Assembly (NCBI RefSeq): GCF_013306565.1
Contig: NZ_PZPO01000005.1
Span: 1 to 64,000 of the forward strand
DNA length: 64,000 nucleotides
DNA from: Hyphomicrobium sulfonivorans
GTDB taxonomy: Bacteria > Pseudomonadota > Alphaproteobacteria > Rhizobiales > Hyphomicrobiaceae
Direction: 5' to 3'
The notes beneath the pieces were generated by a model that saw only the letters and a list, made by a program, of their open reading frames with translations, was not told the origin of the DNA and searched no databases. Made by a program: the position numbers and the translations under genes. Positions 27,602 through 37,055 of this stretch are shown piece after piece (position 1 is the first letter of the stretch; each line of letters starts with the position of its first letter).

Positions 27602-28947
27602 GAGCGTTGCCGCAAGGGTGGCACCTCGCAACCTTGGAGGAGATCATTTCGGTCCGAAATGGCTTTGCATTCAAAAGCGCAGATTTCTGCAGCGCTGGTG
27701 TGCCTGTTGTAAGACAATCGAATTTGACGGGCACCACCGTGGATCTGTCGGATTGTGTGTACGTCTCGGAGACCATAGCCAAGGCATGTTCAAACTTTCG
27801 GGTCCAACGCGGTGACCTTTTGCTGGGGATGTCGGGCTCAATAGGGGAGCCTAGCACCTACCTGTACGAATTCGACGCATTACAAAATCAGCGAACCGGC
27901 CTCATTCGCTTCTTTGTGGATGATGACGCCCACCGATGTTTCGTGAAACACGCATTGGCGTTCTTCGAACGGGAATATGTCGCTCGTGGCAAAGGAATCG
28001 GCGTTCAAAATGTAAGTTCGAAGGACATCGAAAGAACCGAGGTCCCGCTGCCGCCACTCCCCGAACAGCGGCGGATCGTGGCGAAGATCGACAGCCTGTC
28101 CGCCAAGTCCCGACGCGCCCGCGATCACCTCGACCACATTCCTCGGCTGGTGGACAAGTACAAACAGGCGATCTTAGCCGCCGCGTTTCGAGGAGAGCTG
28201 ACGCGTGAATGGCGTCAAGTTCATGGAACGCAACACCCCTGGGAGACGATACCTGCTGGTGGTGTAATTCAAGATGTCGTCGCCGGAAAAAACCTGCGCT
28301 GCGAAGAGCGACCGCCCGCCCCCCATGAGCGAGGCGTTGTGAAAGTTAGCGCTGTGACTTGGGGCTCGTTCGATCCACAAGCGACCAAGACCCTTCCCGC
28401 GGACTTCTGTCCACTAGATCACACACGCATTCAGTCTGGAGATTTTCTCATCTCCCGTGCCAATACGTTGGAGCTAGTCGGTGCTGTGGTCATCGTGCAG
28501 GATACGCCGCCCAATCTTTTCCTGAGCGACAAAATTCTCAGGCTTGAGATGGAGGAGGGTGCCAAGCGGTGGATGCTTTGGTTCCTGCGGTCGCCGAGTG
28601 GCCGAGCTGCAATAGAAGAGGCTGCGACCGGCAACCAGCTTTCAATGCGAAACCTCAGCCAAGTCGCTCTTCGTGAAATCGACATCCCTTGGCCAAATGA
28701 ACGCGAGCGTGTGGAAATCGTCCGGCGAATTGAGACCGCCTTCGCGGGGATTGATCGCCTCTCCGACGAGGCTACCAGCGCCCGCAAGCTCATTGACCAT
28801 CTCGATCAGGCCGTCCTCACCAAGGCATTCCGCGGCGAGCTGGTGCCGCAAGATCCGAGTGACGAGCCCGCTAGCGCCCTTTTAAAGCGCATAAGGGCGG
28901 AGCGAGCGGCCGGAAAGTCCGGGAAGCGCAAGACGGAGCGAGCGTAA
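27598..28947 (+). CDS. hsdS: Type I restriction-modification, specificity subunit
   Basis: The protein has 449 residues with two target-recognition domains, each followed by a conserved helix. The first repeat is RTEVPLPPLPEQRRIVAKIDSL (near 150) ending AAFRGELTREW; the second is IDIPWPNERERVEIVRRIET (near 360) ending KAFRGELVPQD. This subunit reads the two halves of the split DNA target for both methylation and cutting. The recognised sequence cannot be derived by eye. The gene overlaps hsdM by four bases. Confidence 0.93.
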   Translation: MRALPQGWHLATLEEIISVRNGFAFKSADFCSAGVPVVRQSNLTGTTVDLSDCVYVSETIAKACSNFRVQRGDLLLGMSGSIGEPSTYLYEFDALQNQRTGLIRFFVDDDAHRCFVKHALAFFEREYVARGKGIGVQNVSSKDIERTEVPLPPLPEQRRIVAKIDSLSAKSRRARDHLDHIPRLVDKYKQAILAAAFRGELTREWRQVHGTQHPWETIPAGGVIQDVVAGKNLRCEERPPAPHERGVVKVSAVTWGSFDPQATKTLPADFCPLDHTRIQSGDFLISRANTLELVGAVVIVQDTPPNLFLSDKILRLEMEEGAKRWMLWFLRSPSGRAAIEEAATGNQLSMRNLSQVALREIDIPWPNERERVEIVRRIETAFAGIDRLSDEATSARKLIDHLDQAVLTKAFRGELVPQDPSDEPASALLKRIRAERAAGKSGKRKTERA

Positions 28948-29254
28948 ATCCCACTGGCGGGAGCGTCATCTTCAACACGTGGCGGCACTCATCGGCTCAA
29001 GGTCATCAGTGTCGGTGAAATGTCGAGCGAATAAAAACACTGAGCCGCGAACGGAGACGCTCACATTTGCTTCGGATGGCTTCGTATTTCCTCGTAGCTG
29101 CTTTTGGCTGCTGTTCGGCTTGCTCTCTTCGTCGTCGCCATCGTCTCCTCCTAGGATGAGTGCCACTAACCATCCTTTGTGACCCAGTGTCATTGACAGT
29201 GCCTCAACTCGTTCTTACGGTGCCATAAGTCGGTGCCAACGGATGGGGTGGGGA
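28948..29254. other. Intergenic region upstream of the resolvase
   Basis: About 300 bases without a gene-like frame. The part next to the resolvase start (29185-29240) contains repeated GTGCC and TGTCATTGACA-type words and could hold its res site or promoter; I cannot define it further. Confidence 0.35.
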
Positions 29255-29848
29255 ATGGCGAAGACGTTGTTCTACGCGCGGGTATCAACGCGAGACCAGA
29301 AGCTGGATCTTCAGCTCGATGCAGCGGGAAAGCTTGGGGTCAAGACTGCCGACATCTACGTCGAAAAGGCGTCGGGCGCTCGCCACGACAGACCGATGCT
29401 AGCGAAGGCGCTAGATGAGCTAAAGCCCGGCGACACGCTCGCTTGCTATAAGTTGGACCGCATTGGACGCAGCGTCGTGCACGTCGCCAAGCTGCTCGCG
29501 GATTTGGAGGAGCGTGGCGTTCACTTCCGTACGGTTGAGGACGGGCTCAACACCCAAGGGCCGACTGGCAAGCTAATCCTGCATGTCCTCGGAGCTGTCG
29601 CTCAGTTCGAGCGCGACCTCATCCTAGAGCGCACGAAAGCGGGGTTGGCGGCGGCGAGGAAGCGCGGCACTCGGCTCGGTCCGCCGATCAAGTGGTCGCC
29701 GGATATGGCGATGAAGGCTCGTCGTCTCATGACGAGGGACGGTCTTAACGCAGACGATGCGGCGAAGGTGCTGGGTGTGAGCCGCCGAACGATGTTTCGA
29801 GGCCTGAAAGCGGCTCGTGAACACGATGAACTGCTTCGTGCCGATTGA
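29255..29848 (+). CDS. Serine recombinase, resolvase family
   Basis: The protein has about 197 residues. MAKTLFYARVSTRDQKLDLQL carries the catalytic serine, LACYKLDRIGRS the active-site arginines, and a C-terminal HTH reads DDAAKVLGVSRRTMFRGLKAA. The ATG at 29255 follows a GGGG-rich site; an upstream GTG in frame at 29243 is less likely. It differs from the recombinases at 18811 and 42163. Here it sits at the end of the restriction operon, where such enzymes often mark cargo modules. Confidence 0.9.
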   Translation: MAKTLFYARVSTRDQKLDLQLDAAGKLGVKTADIYVEKASGARHDRPMLAKALDELKPGDTLACYKLDRIGRSVVHVAKLLADLEERGVHFRTVEDGLNTQGPTGKLILHVLGAVAQFERDLILERTKAGLAAARKRGTRLGPPIKWSPDMAMKARRLMTRDGLNADDAAKVLGVSRRTMFRGLKAAREHDELLRAD

Positions 29849-29955
29849 GACTGTTGCGGAAGAGCACCCTGTGGGGGGGGGGATTTCCGCTGCTGCTGAT
29901 ATTCAAATGCCACTTCGAACGTTCGTATCAAAACATTTGGTTGGCGTTCATGCAT

Positions 29956-30006
29956 TAATGGGGGGCTGAACCTCTATACAGGATAAGAATATCCAACCCC
30001 CCATTT
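29956..30006. terminator. Inverted repeat between convergent genes
   Basis: AATGGGGGG near 29957 is matched by CCCCCCATT near 29996-30005 across a loop of about 30 bases, midway between the resolvase and the convergent helicase gene. It may act as a bidirectional terminator, though the loop is long. A run of about ten G residues lies nearby at 29871. Confidence 0.35.
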
Positions 30007-30023
30007 CAGTTGCTAGGCAGTTC

Positions 30024-31970
30024 TCATCGTTTCAGCAGGTATGATCGAGAACCTCGCCCTCTGCCAGTTGTCACATAGCGTACGCCACGATGGGCTAATG
30101 CCTTCGTCAGGTCATGGTCGTCGTCTCTCAGCACACATCGCAGGTCTTTTTCGGCGCTTTGTGACAGCTCCAGTTCCGACCTGATGAGTGACATCGGTGT
30201 TTCCCCCGGCTGTCTGTTTCCCATGAATGCCAGTAACGCTTCATGCGATGAGCCTCGACGCACACGTTCGCATGGTCCATCCATCTCAAAGTTCCAGGAT
30301 ACGGTGACAGCGCCGGGCATCTCTTCCTCCAGATGCTCTAGGATTGCGTCTCCATCAGATCCGCGCGGTAATACGATGAAAACGTCGGTCGGCGGACAAT
30401 TGCCTTCAGCGTCGATAACCCGACGACAGCGTACGCGATTGACGGCTTGGATTACCGACACTGCAATCTGCCGACGCAGCATTTCCTGACGCACATCGCG
30501 ATACGCCCCCCAAGAGGGTTGCTCGAGCCAACTGTTGTCTTGCAATCCTTGAAGGGCGAAGAACGTGTTCGTAGCCCAAGCTGTGTCGCGATATTGAAGG
30601 CCAAATATCACGACTGCGTCGTGGTCATTCCAGTCATTCTTACCGTCAACTGCACCCCAGTGCGTCAGCGAATAGGTGTCGAACTTTGGAGAGCAGTTGA
30701 GTGCGATGTGTTCGATGTTCTTATGGACGCACAATAGAAGTTTCCTGTCTGGGGTAAGCTGTTGTTCGAGGTTGGCAATCAGTCGTGGAATGCGAACTTT
30801 TCCTTTCTCCGTCATCTTGCCTTTGCCGACGCCATTGCCACGGGCAACGTGGATCTTCACATTGGCGTAGTTGCGAGTGCCGGTGGGGATGGCCGCGATG
30901 TTTGCGCGGGTCCCCAGTAGTCGCCAAGAGAAGTTTTGGGAGGCTGTTGCGTCTAGGACGACAGGGCCAGGTAGCCCTGGTGGAATTAGTAGCTGGCTGG
31001 AGTTGAAGGTGTCGTCTTTGCCTTTGCGGTAATAGTACGCCCAACGCCTCATGATCGCTTCACAATCTTTGAGCGTTCGATCCACTTTGGCAGCGATCCT
31101 CTGACGATCGTAAAGACTATCTTTTTGCAACGTGATCAGGTCGTAGCGGATGCTCGCCATCGCATCGCGTAGCGCTCCCATATCGTAGGCGGCTGGATTT
31201 TTCCGGTAGTCATCATATCCCTCACGCCAGACGATCTGAGCTGTGATGGAGTTGGCAGGTTCGGCATGGAAAATTGCAATCTTCTCCATCATTTCGCGGA
31301 TTTTTTCGAGTGCCTCCACTTGGGCGGAGAAGTTCCGTCTTAGCGATGGCCCTATGAAGCCAAGAGTGAGGCGTATGTCCTCAGCCTTGATCTTGTTTTC
31401 TTCGACGATGCCCGACAGTGCTTCATCAATGATGGTAAGGCGACGTGGACCGTGATCCCATGTCGTGAACTCTTCCCAGCGTCCGGACTGTTCTTTGCTG
31501 AGGCATTCCAACGCTCGCGTGTACGCCTCGTGGGTAATGACGAGCACGTCGGCGGCCTGCATGGCCAAAGTGTGCTGAGGCGCTTCCGAGTGCGAGGCAC
31601 GCACTCTATCAGTGTCACTCGGATCATCAGCCAGTTCCTTGATTGCCTCTCCGATTTCGTTCGCTTGGGCAATGGTGCGAGTGACTACGAGTATGCCGAG
31701 CGGTTCCGAACACAGGCGGTTTTTGCTGATTGTGAGTGCAGCGTAGACGCAAAGACCTTGCGTCTTGCCGGAGCCAGTCGGTGGTTGAAGGACTTGCCAC
31801 TGTGTGTTGCCGGAGTTGCTCGCGTGGACTGCACGAGCAAAAGTTGCGGCCATTTCTTGCCAAAGAAGTTCAAGCTTAGGAGAAGAGATGTTGCCGAGCG
31901 AGTGCCAGCGGTCCGTCATGGCCGCAGTGAACTCCTCAGGCGACACCAGACAAAAGTCTGACGTTCCCAA
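30024..31970 (-). CDS. SF2 helicase-like protein of unknown role
   Basis: The protein has 648 residues. Helicase signatures appear in order: Walker A LQPPTGSGKTQGL (near 62), Walker B with LTIIDEAL (near 182), VVLDATASQNF in place of the usual TATP motif (near 334), and SVIQAVNRVRCRRV in the motif VI position (near 508). Between the first two motor halves lies a helical insert. The TTG at 31970 has AAGGAG seven bases upstream, so it is the likely start. Found in element A next to the integrase module, it may be a defence or mobility factor; no partner nuclease domain is seen. Confidence 0.75.
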   Translation of the reverse strand: MGTSDFCLVSPEEFTAAMTDRWHSLGNISSPKLELLWQEMAATFARAVHASNSGNTQWQVLQPPTGSGKTQGLCVYAALTISKNRLCSEPLGILVVTRTIAQANEIGEAIKELADDPSDTDRVRASHSEAPQHTLAMQAADVLVITHEAYTRALECLSKEQSGRWEEFTTWDHGPRRLTIIDEALSGIVEENKIKAEDIRLTLGFIGPSLRRNFSAQVEALEKIREMMEKIAIFHAEPANSITAQIVWREGYDDYRKNPAAYDMGALRDAMASIRYDLITLQKDSLYDRQRIAAKVDRTLKDCEAIMRRWAYYYRKGKDDTFNSSQLLIPPGLPGPVVLDATASQNFSWRLLGTRANIAAIPTGTRNYANVKIHVARGNGVGKGKMTEKGKVRIPRLIANLEQQLTPDRKLLLCVHKNIEHIALNCSPKFDTYSLTHWGAVDGKNDWNDHDAVVIFGLQYRDTAWATNTFFALQGLQDNSWLEQPSWGAYRDVRQEMLRRQIAVSVIQAVNRVRCRRVIDAEGNCPPTDVFIVLPRGSDGDAILEHLEEEMPGAVTVSWNFEMDGPCERVRRGSSHEALLAFMGNRQPGETPMSLIRSELELSQSAEKDLRCVLRDDDHDLTKALAHRGVRYVTTGRGRGSRSYLLKR

Positions 31971-32108
31971 TATGGGGCTCCTTCAATTTGGGTGAGGGCT
32001 TGCTGTCTCAAACGCGGACGCATGAAGTTGCGGCCTGGGAGTGATGTTGGTACATCTCGCAAGCGTTTGGTGGGTAGAAGGAGCCACCTAATTAGTAAGG
32101 CTATGTAT

Positions 32109-32729
32109 TTAAATTGTTTTTGTTGTTTTGCTCGCCTTGGCGACTTTGTCTCGCCACAGAGCCAGCCGAACTTTCTTCTCCGCCTGTGCGTCGTCGTAGG
32201 CAACCAGGCGATCCATTAGCCCATTGTTCCACAATGCCTGTTCGTCGGCTGCCATGTATTTTTCGAACAGTTCCCACATCTCCTGCTCTAGCTGCTCGGG
32301 CGCCTTCGACCAACACGAGCTGAATACAAAGGAGTATAGGAACTGGGCGAAGAAGCCATCCCAAGCCATCCAGTTAGAATATTTCGGTCCGTAACGCTGA
32401 TTGTACTCTGCCTCGATCCGCTCGAAAGTCTCGACAACTACTGAGAATGGGCCGTGCAGTTTTACTTTGCAGTTTCCATGATAGAAATTCCAGAATAGGT
32501 GCTGCTGTTCCCTGATCCTGACGCCAGTTGTTGCGCCGCCTTTGCGAGCGGCGGCGAGGTGTCTCAGCTTGTTTGCAAAGCTCCGCTCGCTCCAAGTTTT
32601 AGGAACACCGGGCACAAGCGTCTGCTTCGCCTTCCATCGATGTTTCGCGGCGTTGCTCGCCCGTTTTTTGCGTAGGTATTTCGAGGGCTGGTTCCGTCCG
32701 GCGCTATCCTTGCCAGCTTTGCTGCTCAT
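32109..32729 (-). CDS. Hypothetical basic protein following the integrase
   Basis: The protein has about 206 residues. The first 60 are strongly basic (SSKAGKDSAGRNQPSKYLRKKR), and the rest is rich in Trp, Tyr and Phe. No family recognised. The ATG at 32729 overlaps the integrase stop as ATGA, so it is coupled to the integrase; the frame further upstream lies inside the integrase gene. Its place suggests an integration, excision or DNA-binding accessory, by position only. Confidence 0.6.
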   Translation of the reverse strand: MSSKAGKDSAGRNQPSKYLRKKRASNAAKHRWKAKQTLVPGVPKTWSERSFANKLRHLAAARKGGATTGVRIREQQHLFWNFYHGNCKVKLHGPFSVVVETFERIEAEYNQRYGPKYSNWMAWDGFFAQFLYSFVFSSCWSKAPEQLEQEMWELFEKYMAADEQALWNNGLMDRLVAYDDAQAEKKVRLALWRDKVAKASKTTKTI

Positions 32730-34456
32730 TTTGCCTCCGCAGAAGTGAAAGCAGCGGAAAGCGGCTGACTGTTTGATACGGCAAACTCTGACCATTCAAC
32801 GCGAGCTATAGCTTCTGCTAGCACGGCTAGGGGAAGGCCCTTCTGGTACACGCGCTGATCGACCGACGTGCCTTCGTGGCCGAGCAGCTCATTCCGAATA
32901 TCTTCGATGACGTGCGCGGCGGTAAGTTTCGTCGTCACGCCGCCGCGGAACGCATGATAGTCGAGGCCCCTCTCGTAGAGACCTATGTCCTTGCGATAGC
33001 GCGACCACCACTTTGTGAAGGTGTAGCCGAGCTTCTGGTCCGGTCCACCCGGCTGCAATTTTGGGAAGATCCGATCGGTAGGATCGGGGGCAGTCGCTTC
33101 AACGTACCGAAGAAAGCCAAGTTCTCGGACGCGTGGATGAATTGGCACCCTTCTTTTTGACTGTTCGTTTTTTACCTGCTTGCCGTCATCGTCATTGATG
33201 TCGAGGAACCAAATTTCTCCTTCACATCGCACGTCACTGCGGACGAGCTGCGCAAATTCTTCCAGCCTGTTGCCGTGGAACAGGCCTAGGATCGGCAACC
33301 AATATTTTTCGTCTTTAATGATCAGAGATCCGGCTGTTGATCGCCGCGTTTCAGACAAGCAGCCCGTCCAGACCGGAGAAGCAAAGAGTTTTTGAAGTTT
33401 TTCTCCTTCCCACATCTGCCGTTTGTTTCGGGCGCGGCCTTTGGTCGGGAACTCGAAGCCATGCGCTGGGTTTTCTCCGACGTATTCTCCACGTCGTTTC
33501 AAGTATGCAAAGAGGCGTCCAAGCGCTGAGAAGTGGCGCTTCACCGTCTTCATGGTCATTCTTGGATGACCGGTGCCCTTTGTGCGCTTTACGATCTCGG
33601 AAAGGGGCAGTGATGACCATTCCTTGCTCTTGGAGTACAGCGCTGGGAGTCCTCGTAGAAGATCGTAGAACTGCGTCAGGTCCTTTCGCGCGTACTGCGA
33701 AACCGGGCGGTCGCCGCAGCATTCAGCGAACATGCGATACGTGGCGCGGTTCTGCGCAAGGGTCTGACCGCGCCAGCCTTGTTCCTGCGTCATCAATTCG
33801 ATGAACGGCGGGAGCGCCTCCGAGAACGTGGGACCGCTGTCCGTTGCTGGTTTAGCCTCTTGGTCGCTACTTTTTGTCAGAAGCGGGATCGCGTTGCCCA
33901 GTTGCTCGGTATGTTCTGAGAGATCGATCTCTTCGATGAGGCCGTTCGTCAGCCACTCCTTCGATTTTCCTAGCAGCTGAACGTGCGCCTGAAGGAGGCC
34001 AAGCGCGAGCTCAACACGCTGGGGTGTCTCTAGGCCGGGTAGTAGCCTATCGGCTATGCTTTCAACTGCGCGTATATCCCTGCGGACAATGTCACGCCGC
34101 ATCTGGCGTGTTTGCTGATCGATAGCGGCCAGATCAGCCTCCACGGCCGTGTAGCCGTCCCACGGGTCAGTATGGACGCCTTTTCCTACGGATGTCGTTA
34201 GGTGCTTGGTTCGAAGCTTTTGAAGCGCTTCCTGGAGATAATTTCGAAGAGCGGTTTTGATATTCGGATCTGACATTGGTCGGGTTTTGAGGAACGTTTG
34301 AAAAGCGGTGTTGAGGGATGCGGCGGCGGCTTCGGCAGCCCGATAGCATCGCGTACCAAGAGACAACGTGATCTCACCGCCGAGCGCTACCGGCAGCCTT
34401 CTTCGATACGCGTAGATCCCTCGTTTGCGGGTGATGTGGGAACATTGTGGGAGCAA
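32726..34456 (-). CDS. Tyrosine integrase of element A
   Basis: The protein has 576 residues. An N-terminal part of the type ITRKRGIYAYRRRLP is followed by a SAM-like core-binding domain (LPPFIELMTQEQGWRGQTL) and a catalytic domain with the arginine in GLFHGNRLEEFAQL, HxxR in DYHAFRGGVTT, a histidine in LLGHEG and the tyrosine in VDQRVYQK. The start is a TTG at 34456 with GGAGGTGA six bases before it, an excellent site. The arm repeats of the element overlap the start codon, so integrase binding should shut off its own gene. It lies 75 bp from the 34531 attachment core. Confidence 0.9.
   Translation of the reverse strand: MLPQCSHITRKRGIYAYRRRLPVALGGEITLSLGTRCYRAAEAAAASLNTAFQTFLKTRPMSDPNIKTALRNYLQEALQKLRTKHLTTSVGKGVHTDPWDGYTAVEADLAAIDQQTRQMRRDIVRRDIRAVESIADRLLPGLETPQRVELALGLLQAHVQLLGKSKEWLTNGLIEEIDLSEHTEQLGNAIPLLTKSSDQEAKPATDSGPTFSEALPPFIELMTQEQGWRGQTLAQNRATYRMFAECCGDRPVSQYARKDLTQFYDLLRGLPALYSKSKEWSSLPLSEIVKRTKGTGHPRMTMKTVKRHFSALGRLFAYLKRRGEYVGENPAHGFEFPTKGRARNKRQMWEGEKLQKLFASPVWTGCLSETRRSTAGSLIIKDEKYWLPILGLFHGNRLEEFAQLVRSDVRCEGEIWFLDINDDDGKQVKNEQSKRRVPIHPRVRELGFLRYVEATAPDPTDRIFPKLQPGGPDQKLGYTFTKWWSRYRKDIGLYERGLDYHAFRGGVTTKLTAAHVIEDIRNELLGHEGTSVDQRVYQKGLPLAVLAEAIARVEWSEFAVSNSQPLSAAFTSAEAK
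34433..34455. repeat. Arm-type integrase sites, right end of element A
   Basis: TGTGGGA occurs at 34435-34441 and 34446-34452, again 11 bp apart, matching the left-end array. The array overlaps the TTG start codon of the integrase at 34454-34456. Confidence 0.65.
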
Positions 34457-34471
34457 AGAGGCTCACCTCCG

Positions 34472-34491
34472 GGTTCGAGTAATCGAACCGG
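34472..34491. promoter_or_regulatory. Hairpin/operator upstream of integrase A
   Basis: GGTTCGA-GTAA-TCGAACC forms a perfect inverted repeat just upstream of the Shine-Dalgarno of integrase A. It may be an operator or an mRNA leader hairpin. Its GGTTCGA word also occurs in tRNA T-arms, which is probably chance. Confidence 0.4.
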
Positions 34492-34530
34492 ACCGAAATC
34501 TCAAGATTGTTCAATGGATTACAGAAAGCG

Positions 34531-34547
34531 TGGCTGGGGGACTAGGA
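34531..34547. other. Attachment core between elements A and B
   Basis: TGGCTGGGGGACTAGGA, the second of three identical cores. Integrase A reads away from it on one side and integrase B on the other, so this is the junction of two tandem insertions. Confidence 0.85.
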
Positions 34548-34609
34548 GCAGAATTTTGTCCCCAGTCAACTTACTGTGATCGCAAGAAATTCAGTATTTA
34601 CGGGCCTAT

Positions 34610-34644
34610 CTGTGCCCTCGACCTGTACCCTCAGCCTGTACCCT
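34610..34644. repeat. Arm-type integrase sites, left end of element B
   Basis: Three direct copies of TGTRCCCT (one as TGTGCCCT) start at 34611, 34624 and 34637, a 13-bp period. The same triplet is found at the other end of element B near 50134-50168. It lies about 65 bp from the attachment core and just upstream of the integrase gene. Confidence 0.7.
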
Positions 34645-34659
34645 TGACAAGGCTGTGAC

Positions 34660-36333
34660 ATGGCAGACGAGCGGTATTTACGCAGGCGCGGACACACTTG
34701 GTTTTTCGCTATCGCCGTTCCGCGCGACCTTCGCGGTACGTTCGGTAAAGACCGGATCGTCATCTCGCTCAAGACCGGTGATCTGCGCGAGGCGCAGGAT
34801 TTGCGCTGGGCCAGGCTGGCCGAAATCAACGAGCGGTTTCGCCGCGCTCGGGCTTCCGAAGATCCGCTTTCGCCGGCACGTGTTGCCGCCTTTGCCGTCG
34901 AGATCCATCAGGCGACGCTGGAGCAACTCGAAGCGCATGCGCAGCAAGGGAAGCACCCGCAGGCTGCGCCCGAGGGCGAGCATGATGAGCGGTCGCCGGA
35001 GGTCGCCGGCCTCGATCTCGCTGTAACGCAGATCGAGCAGGCGCTCGAAGACGGTGACTTTGACTCCGTTGAACAGGAAATCACTGCCTACGAGCGACGC
35101 AATGGCGTTGAGTATGAGCTAGGGCTTCGCCGCTGGTCTGTACTTGGCGAGGCCATTCTGAAGGCAAGGCATGCCGCCTATGTTGGCCGCAGCCGTGCGT
35201 TGCGCGGAGAACCGAGCGAGCCGTTTGGGCTTCCGGCGCCAGTCGATCCTGTCACCCTTCAGCGCCGCCAGACGCCGCGGCAGAGCGGCAAGCTGGCCTT
35301 TGCTGACGTGGCGAAGCGTTTCATTGCCGAGAAGCAGCGCGATCCTGCCTTTGCGCTCACCGAGCAGACACGCGGCCAGTACGAAGCGGCGTACCGTATA
35401 TTCGACAGTTTCGCGCGGCAGCCCGCGCTCGATCAGGTAGACCGGAGCAAAGCCTCGGAGTTCCTCGACAAGATTGCAACGCTCAATCCGCGCTGGGGGC
35501 GTGGGCCAGGCATTCGGAAGCTGAGCTTTACCGAAATCATCGCGCGGTTTGGCAACCACACGCCTGGGCTCTCCAACAAGACCATCAATCGCTATGCGAT
35601 GGCTCTCGGCATGGTTTGGAAATACGCGGAAGATCGCGACGCCTACGAGGGGAGGAACCCTTGGACGGGCCAGATGCGCCCCACGACGAAGCGCCGCGGG
35701 AACAGCGAGACGGACAAGCGCGCGTTCACATCAGCCGAGATTGCAACGCTGCTGATGTGTGGGCCGGATGCGTCTCGCGTGGTGGACGATGCGCAAGCGA
35801 TGCTGCCGTGGCTAGCGCTCATCGGTGCCTATTCAGGCATGCGCTTGAATGAGATCTGCGAACTGGACGTTGCGGATGTGAAAGAGATTGGCGGCATACT
35901 TTTCTTTGATCTGACGAAGGCAAAGACGGAAGCCGGCTTGCGCGTCGTGCCGGTGCATTCGGCAATCCTGGCCGCCGGCTTTCGCGACTACATCAAGTTT
36001 GTGCACAAAGGTGCGCTGTGGCCGGGTCTGAAGGCGGGCGGGCCGGATAACAAACGGTCCTGGTATGCGAGCAAGGCGTTCACGACCTACCGCCGCGGCT
36101 TCGACCTTGTAGAAATCGACAAGGTGACAGGCCGTGATCGGCTCGATTTTCACTCACTGCGGAGATCCGCCATCACTGCGCTGAAGAATGCCGGCATTGC
36201 AGAACATGACGCTGCCGAGGTTGTTGGTCATGACCATCCGCGCGTGACCTTCGGCGTCTATCCCGATCGACATAGGCTCGCACGCCTGCAACAGATCGTG
36301 GAAGCAATTCGCTATCCGCTTGAGGACCAGTGA
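34660..36333 (+). CDS. Tyrosine integrase of element B
   Basis: The protein has 557 residues. The N-terminus YLRRRGHTWFFAIAVPRDLRG is the DUF6538-like arm-binding start of large alphaproteobacterial integrases. The catalytic residues are the arginine in GAYSGMRLNEICEL, HxxR in DFHSLRRSAIT, the histidine in EVVGHDH and the tyrosine in FGVYPDR. It is unrelated in detail to integrase A although both use the tRNA-Gln site. It reads away from the 34531 core, with the arm sites in its upstream region. Confidence 0.92.
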   Translation: MADERYLRRRGHTWFFAIAVPRDLRGTFGKDRIVISLKTGDLREAQDLRWARLAEINERFRRARASEDPLSPARVAAFAVEIHQATLEQLEAHAQQGKHPQAAPEGEHDERSPEVAGLDLAVTQIEQALEDGDFDSVEQEITAYERRNGVEYELGLRRWSVLGEAILKARHAAYVGRSRALRGEPSEPFGLPAPVDPVTLQRRQTPRQSGKLAFADVAKRFIAEKQRDPAFALTEQTRGQYEAAYRIFDSFARQPALDQVDRSKASEFLDKIATLNPRWGRGPGIRKLSFTEIIARFGNHTPGLSNKTINRYAMALGMVWKYAEDRDAYEGRNPWTGQMRPTTKRRGNSETDKRAFTSAEIATLLMCGPDASRVVDDAQAMLPWLALIGAYSGMRLNEICELDVADVKEIGGILFFDLTKAKTEAGLRVVPVHSAILAAGFRDYIKFVHKGALWPGLKAGGPDNKRSWYASKAFTTYRRGFDLVEIDKVTGRDRLDFHSLRRSAITALKNAGIAEHDAAEVVGHDHPRVTFGVYPDRHRLARLQQIVEAIRYPLEDQ

Positions 36334-36446
36334 TCTATTTTTGTCGGCGTGCGCACCACACACCTCGGTCCTCAATCAGTGCGCCGATCATGTTTTCAAA
36401 TGCGAGTTATGAGCGGGATAGGCGCTTGGTTGTGTGGAAACGCAGG

Positions 36447-37055
36447 TTACTCTTTGAACCCTTTGGCAGCTTGAGCCAGGTTCCAGATTGTCCGTTGCAG
36501 GAAAACGGAATGCACGGCCCCGGTTTCTGAGATCTCCCGGCCAAGTGCTGTTTTTCCGAGTGCTGCCTTTGTTGCGGCCAGCCACTTCGCAGCTTGTTCG
36601 TCGCTGCCAGCCATCTGCACCGCGAGCGCCTTCTGACTGGTGGTCCAGGCTTCCCGCGTTTCGGCATTCATGCCTTTGAACTCACGGCCGATGTCGGCCA
36701 GGTGCTGCGTGACGATGCCGCCAAACATCTGATCCCAGCCGTTGGCCGCTGCCAATTCGCCAAGCTGCATCACCGTGTCAACCTTCAACCCCTCGCCATA
36801 TGGGCGTTCTGGCGCGTGGTAGTCTTCAGGTCGCGCGCTTGAGACATGGCCAGGTGCAGCCGGTGGCAGCACCACTGGTTCAGCAACGTTTAATTGACTG
36901 CGAATGGAGCGGGTGAACTCACCGCTGTTGAGAGCCGCCTGGCCGAGATCGGCGCGCATGATGTCGCCAGCTTTGCGAAGCTCACTCACGCGCCACTGCT
37001 CGGCGGCAATGGCATTTGTCACATCGGCTTCAGATGCGTTGAGTTCCTCAGACAT
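36447..37055 (-). CDS. Hypothetical protein of element B
   Basis: The protein has about 202 residues, is alanine-rich and probably helical (VTNAIAAEQWRVSELRKAGDIM...). No domain recognised. The ATG at 37055 lies inside the end of the preceding gene (8-base overlap), so the two are coupled; the frame upstream to 37235 is antisense-like and rejected. Confidence 0.6.
   Translation of the reverse strand: MSEELNASEADVTNAIAAEQWRVSELRKAGDIMRADLGQAALNSGEFTRSIRSQLNVAEPVVLPPAAPGHVSSARPEDYHAPERPYGEGLKVDTVMQLGELAAANGWDQMFGGIVTQHLADIGREFKGMNAETREAWTTSQKALAVQMAGSDEQAAKWLAATKAALGKTALGREISETGAVHSVFLQRTIWNLAQAAKGFKE

Larger units (their letters stand above)
20789..34547. mobile_element. Integrative element A (defence island) in the tRNA-Gln site
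   Basis: About 13.8 kb lie between two 17-bp copies of the tRNA-Gln 3' end. The right end carries its integrase (32726-34456) beside the core. Paired TGTGGGA arm motifs lie inside both ends. Cargo is an HNH nuclease, a type I restriction-modification system with an extra gene, a resolvase, an SF2 helicase and two hypothetical genes. No conjugation or replication genes are seen, so transfer probably needs help. Confidence 0.8.
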
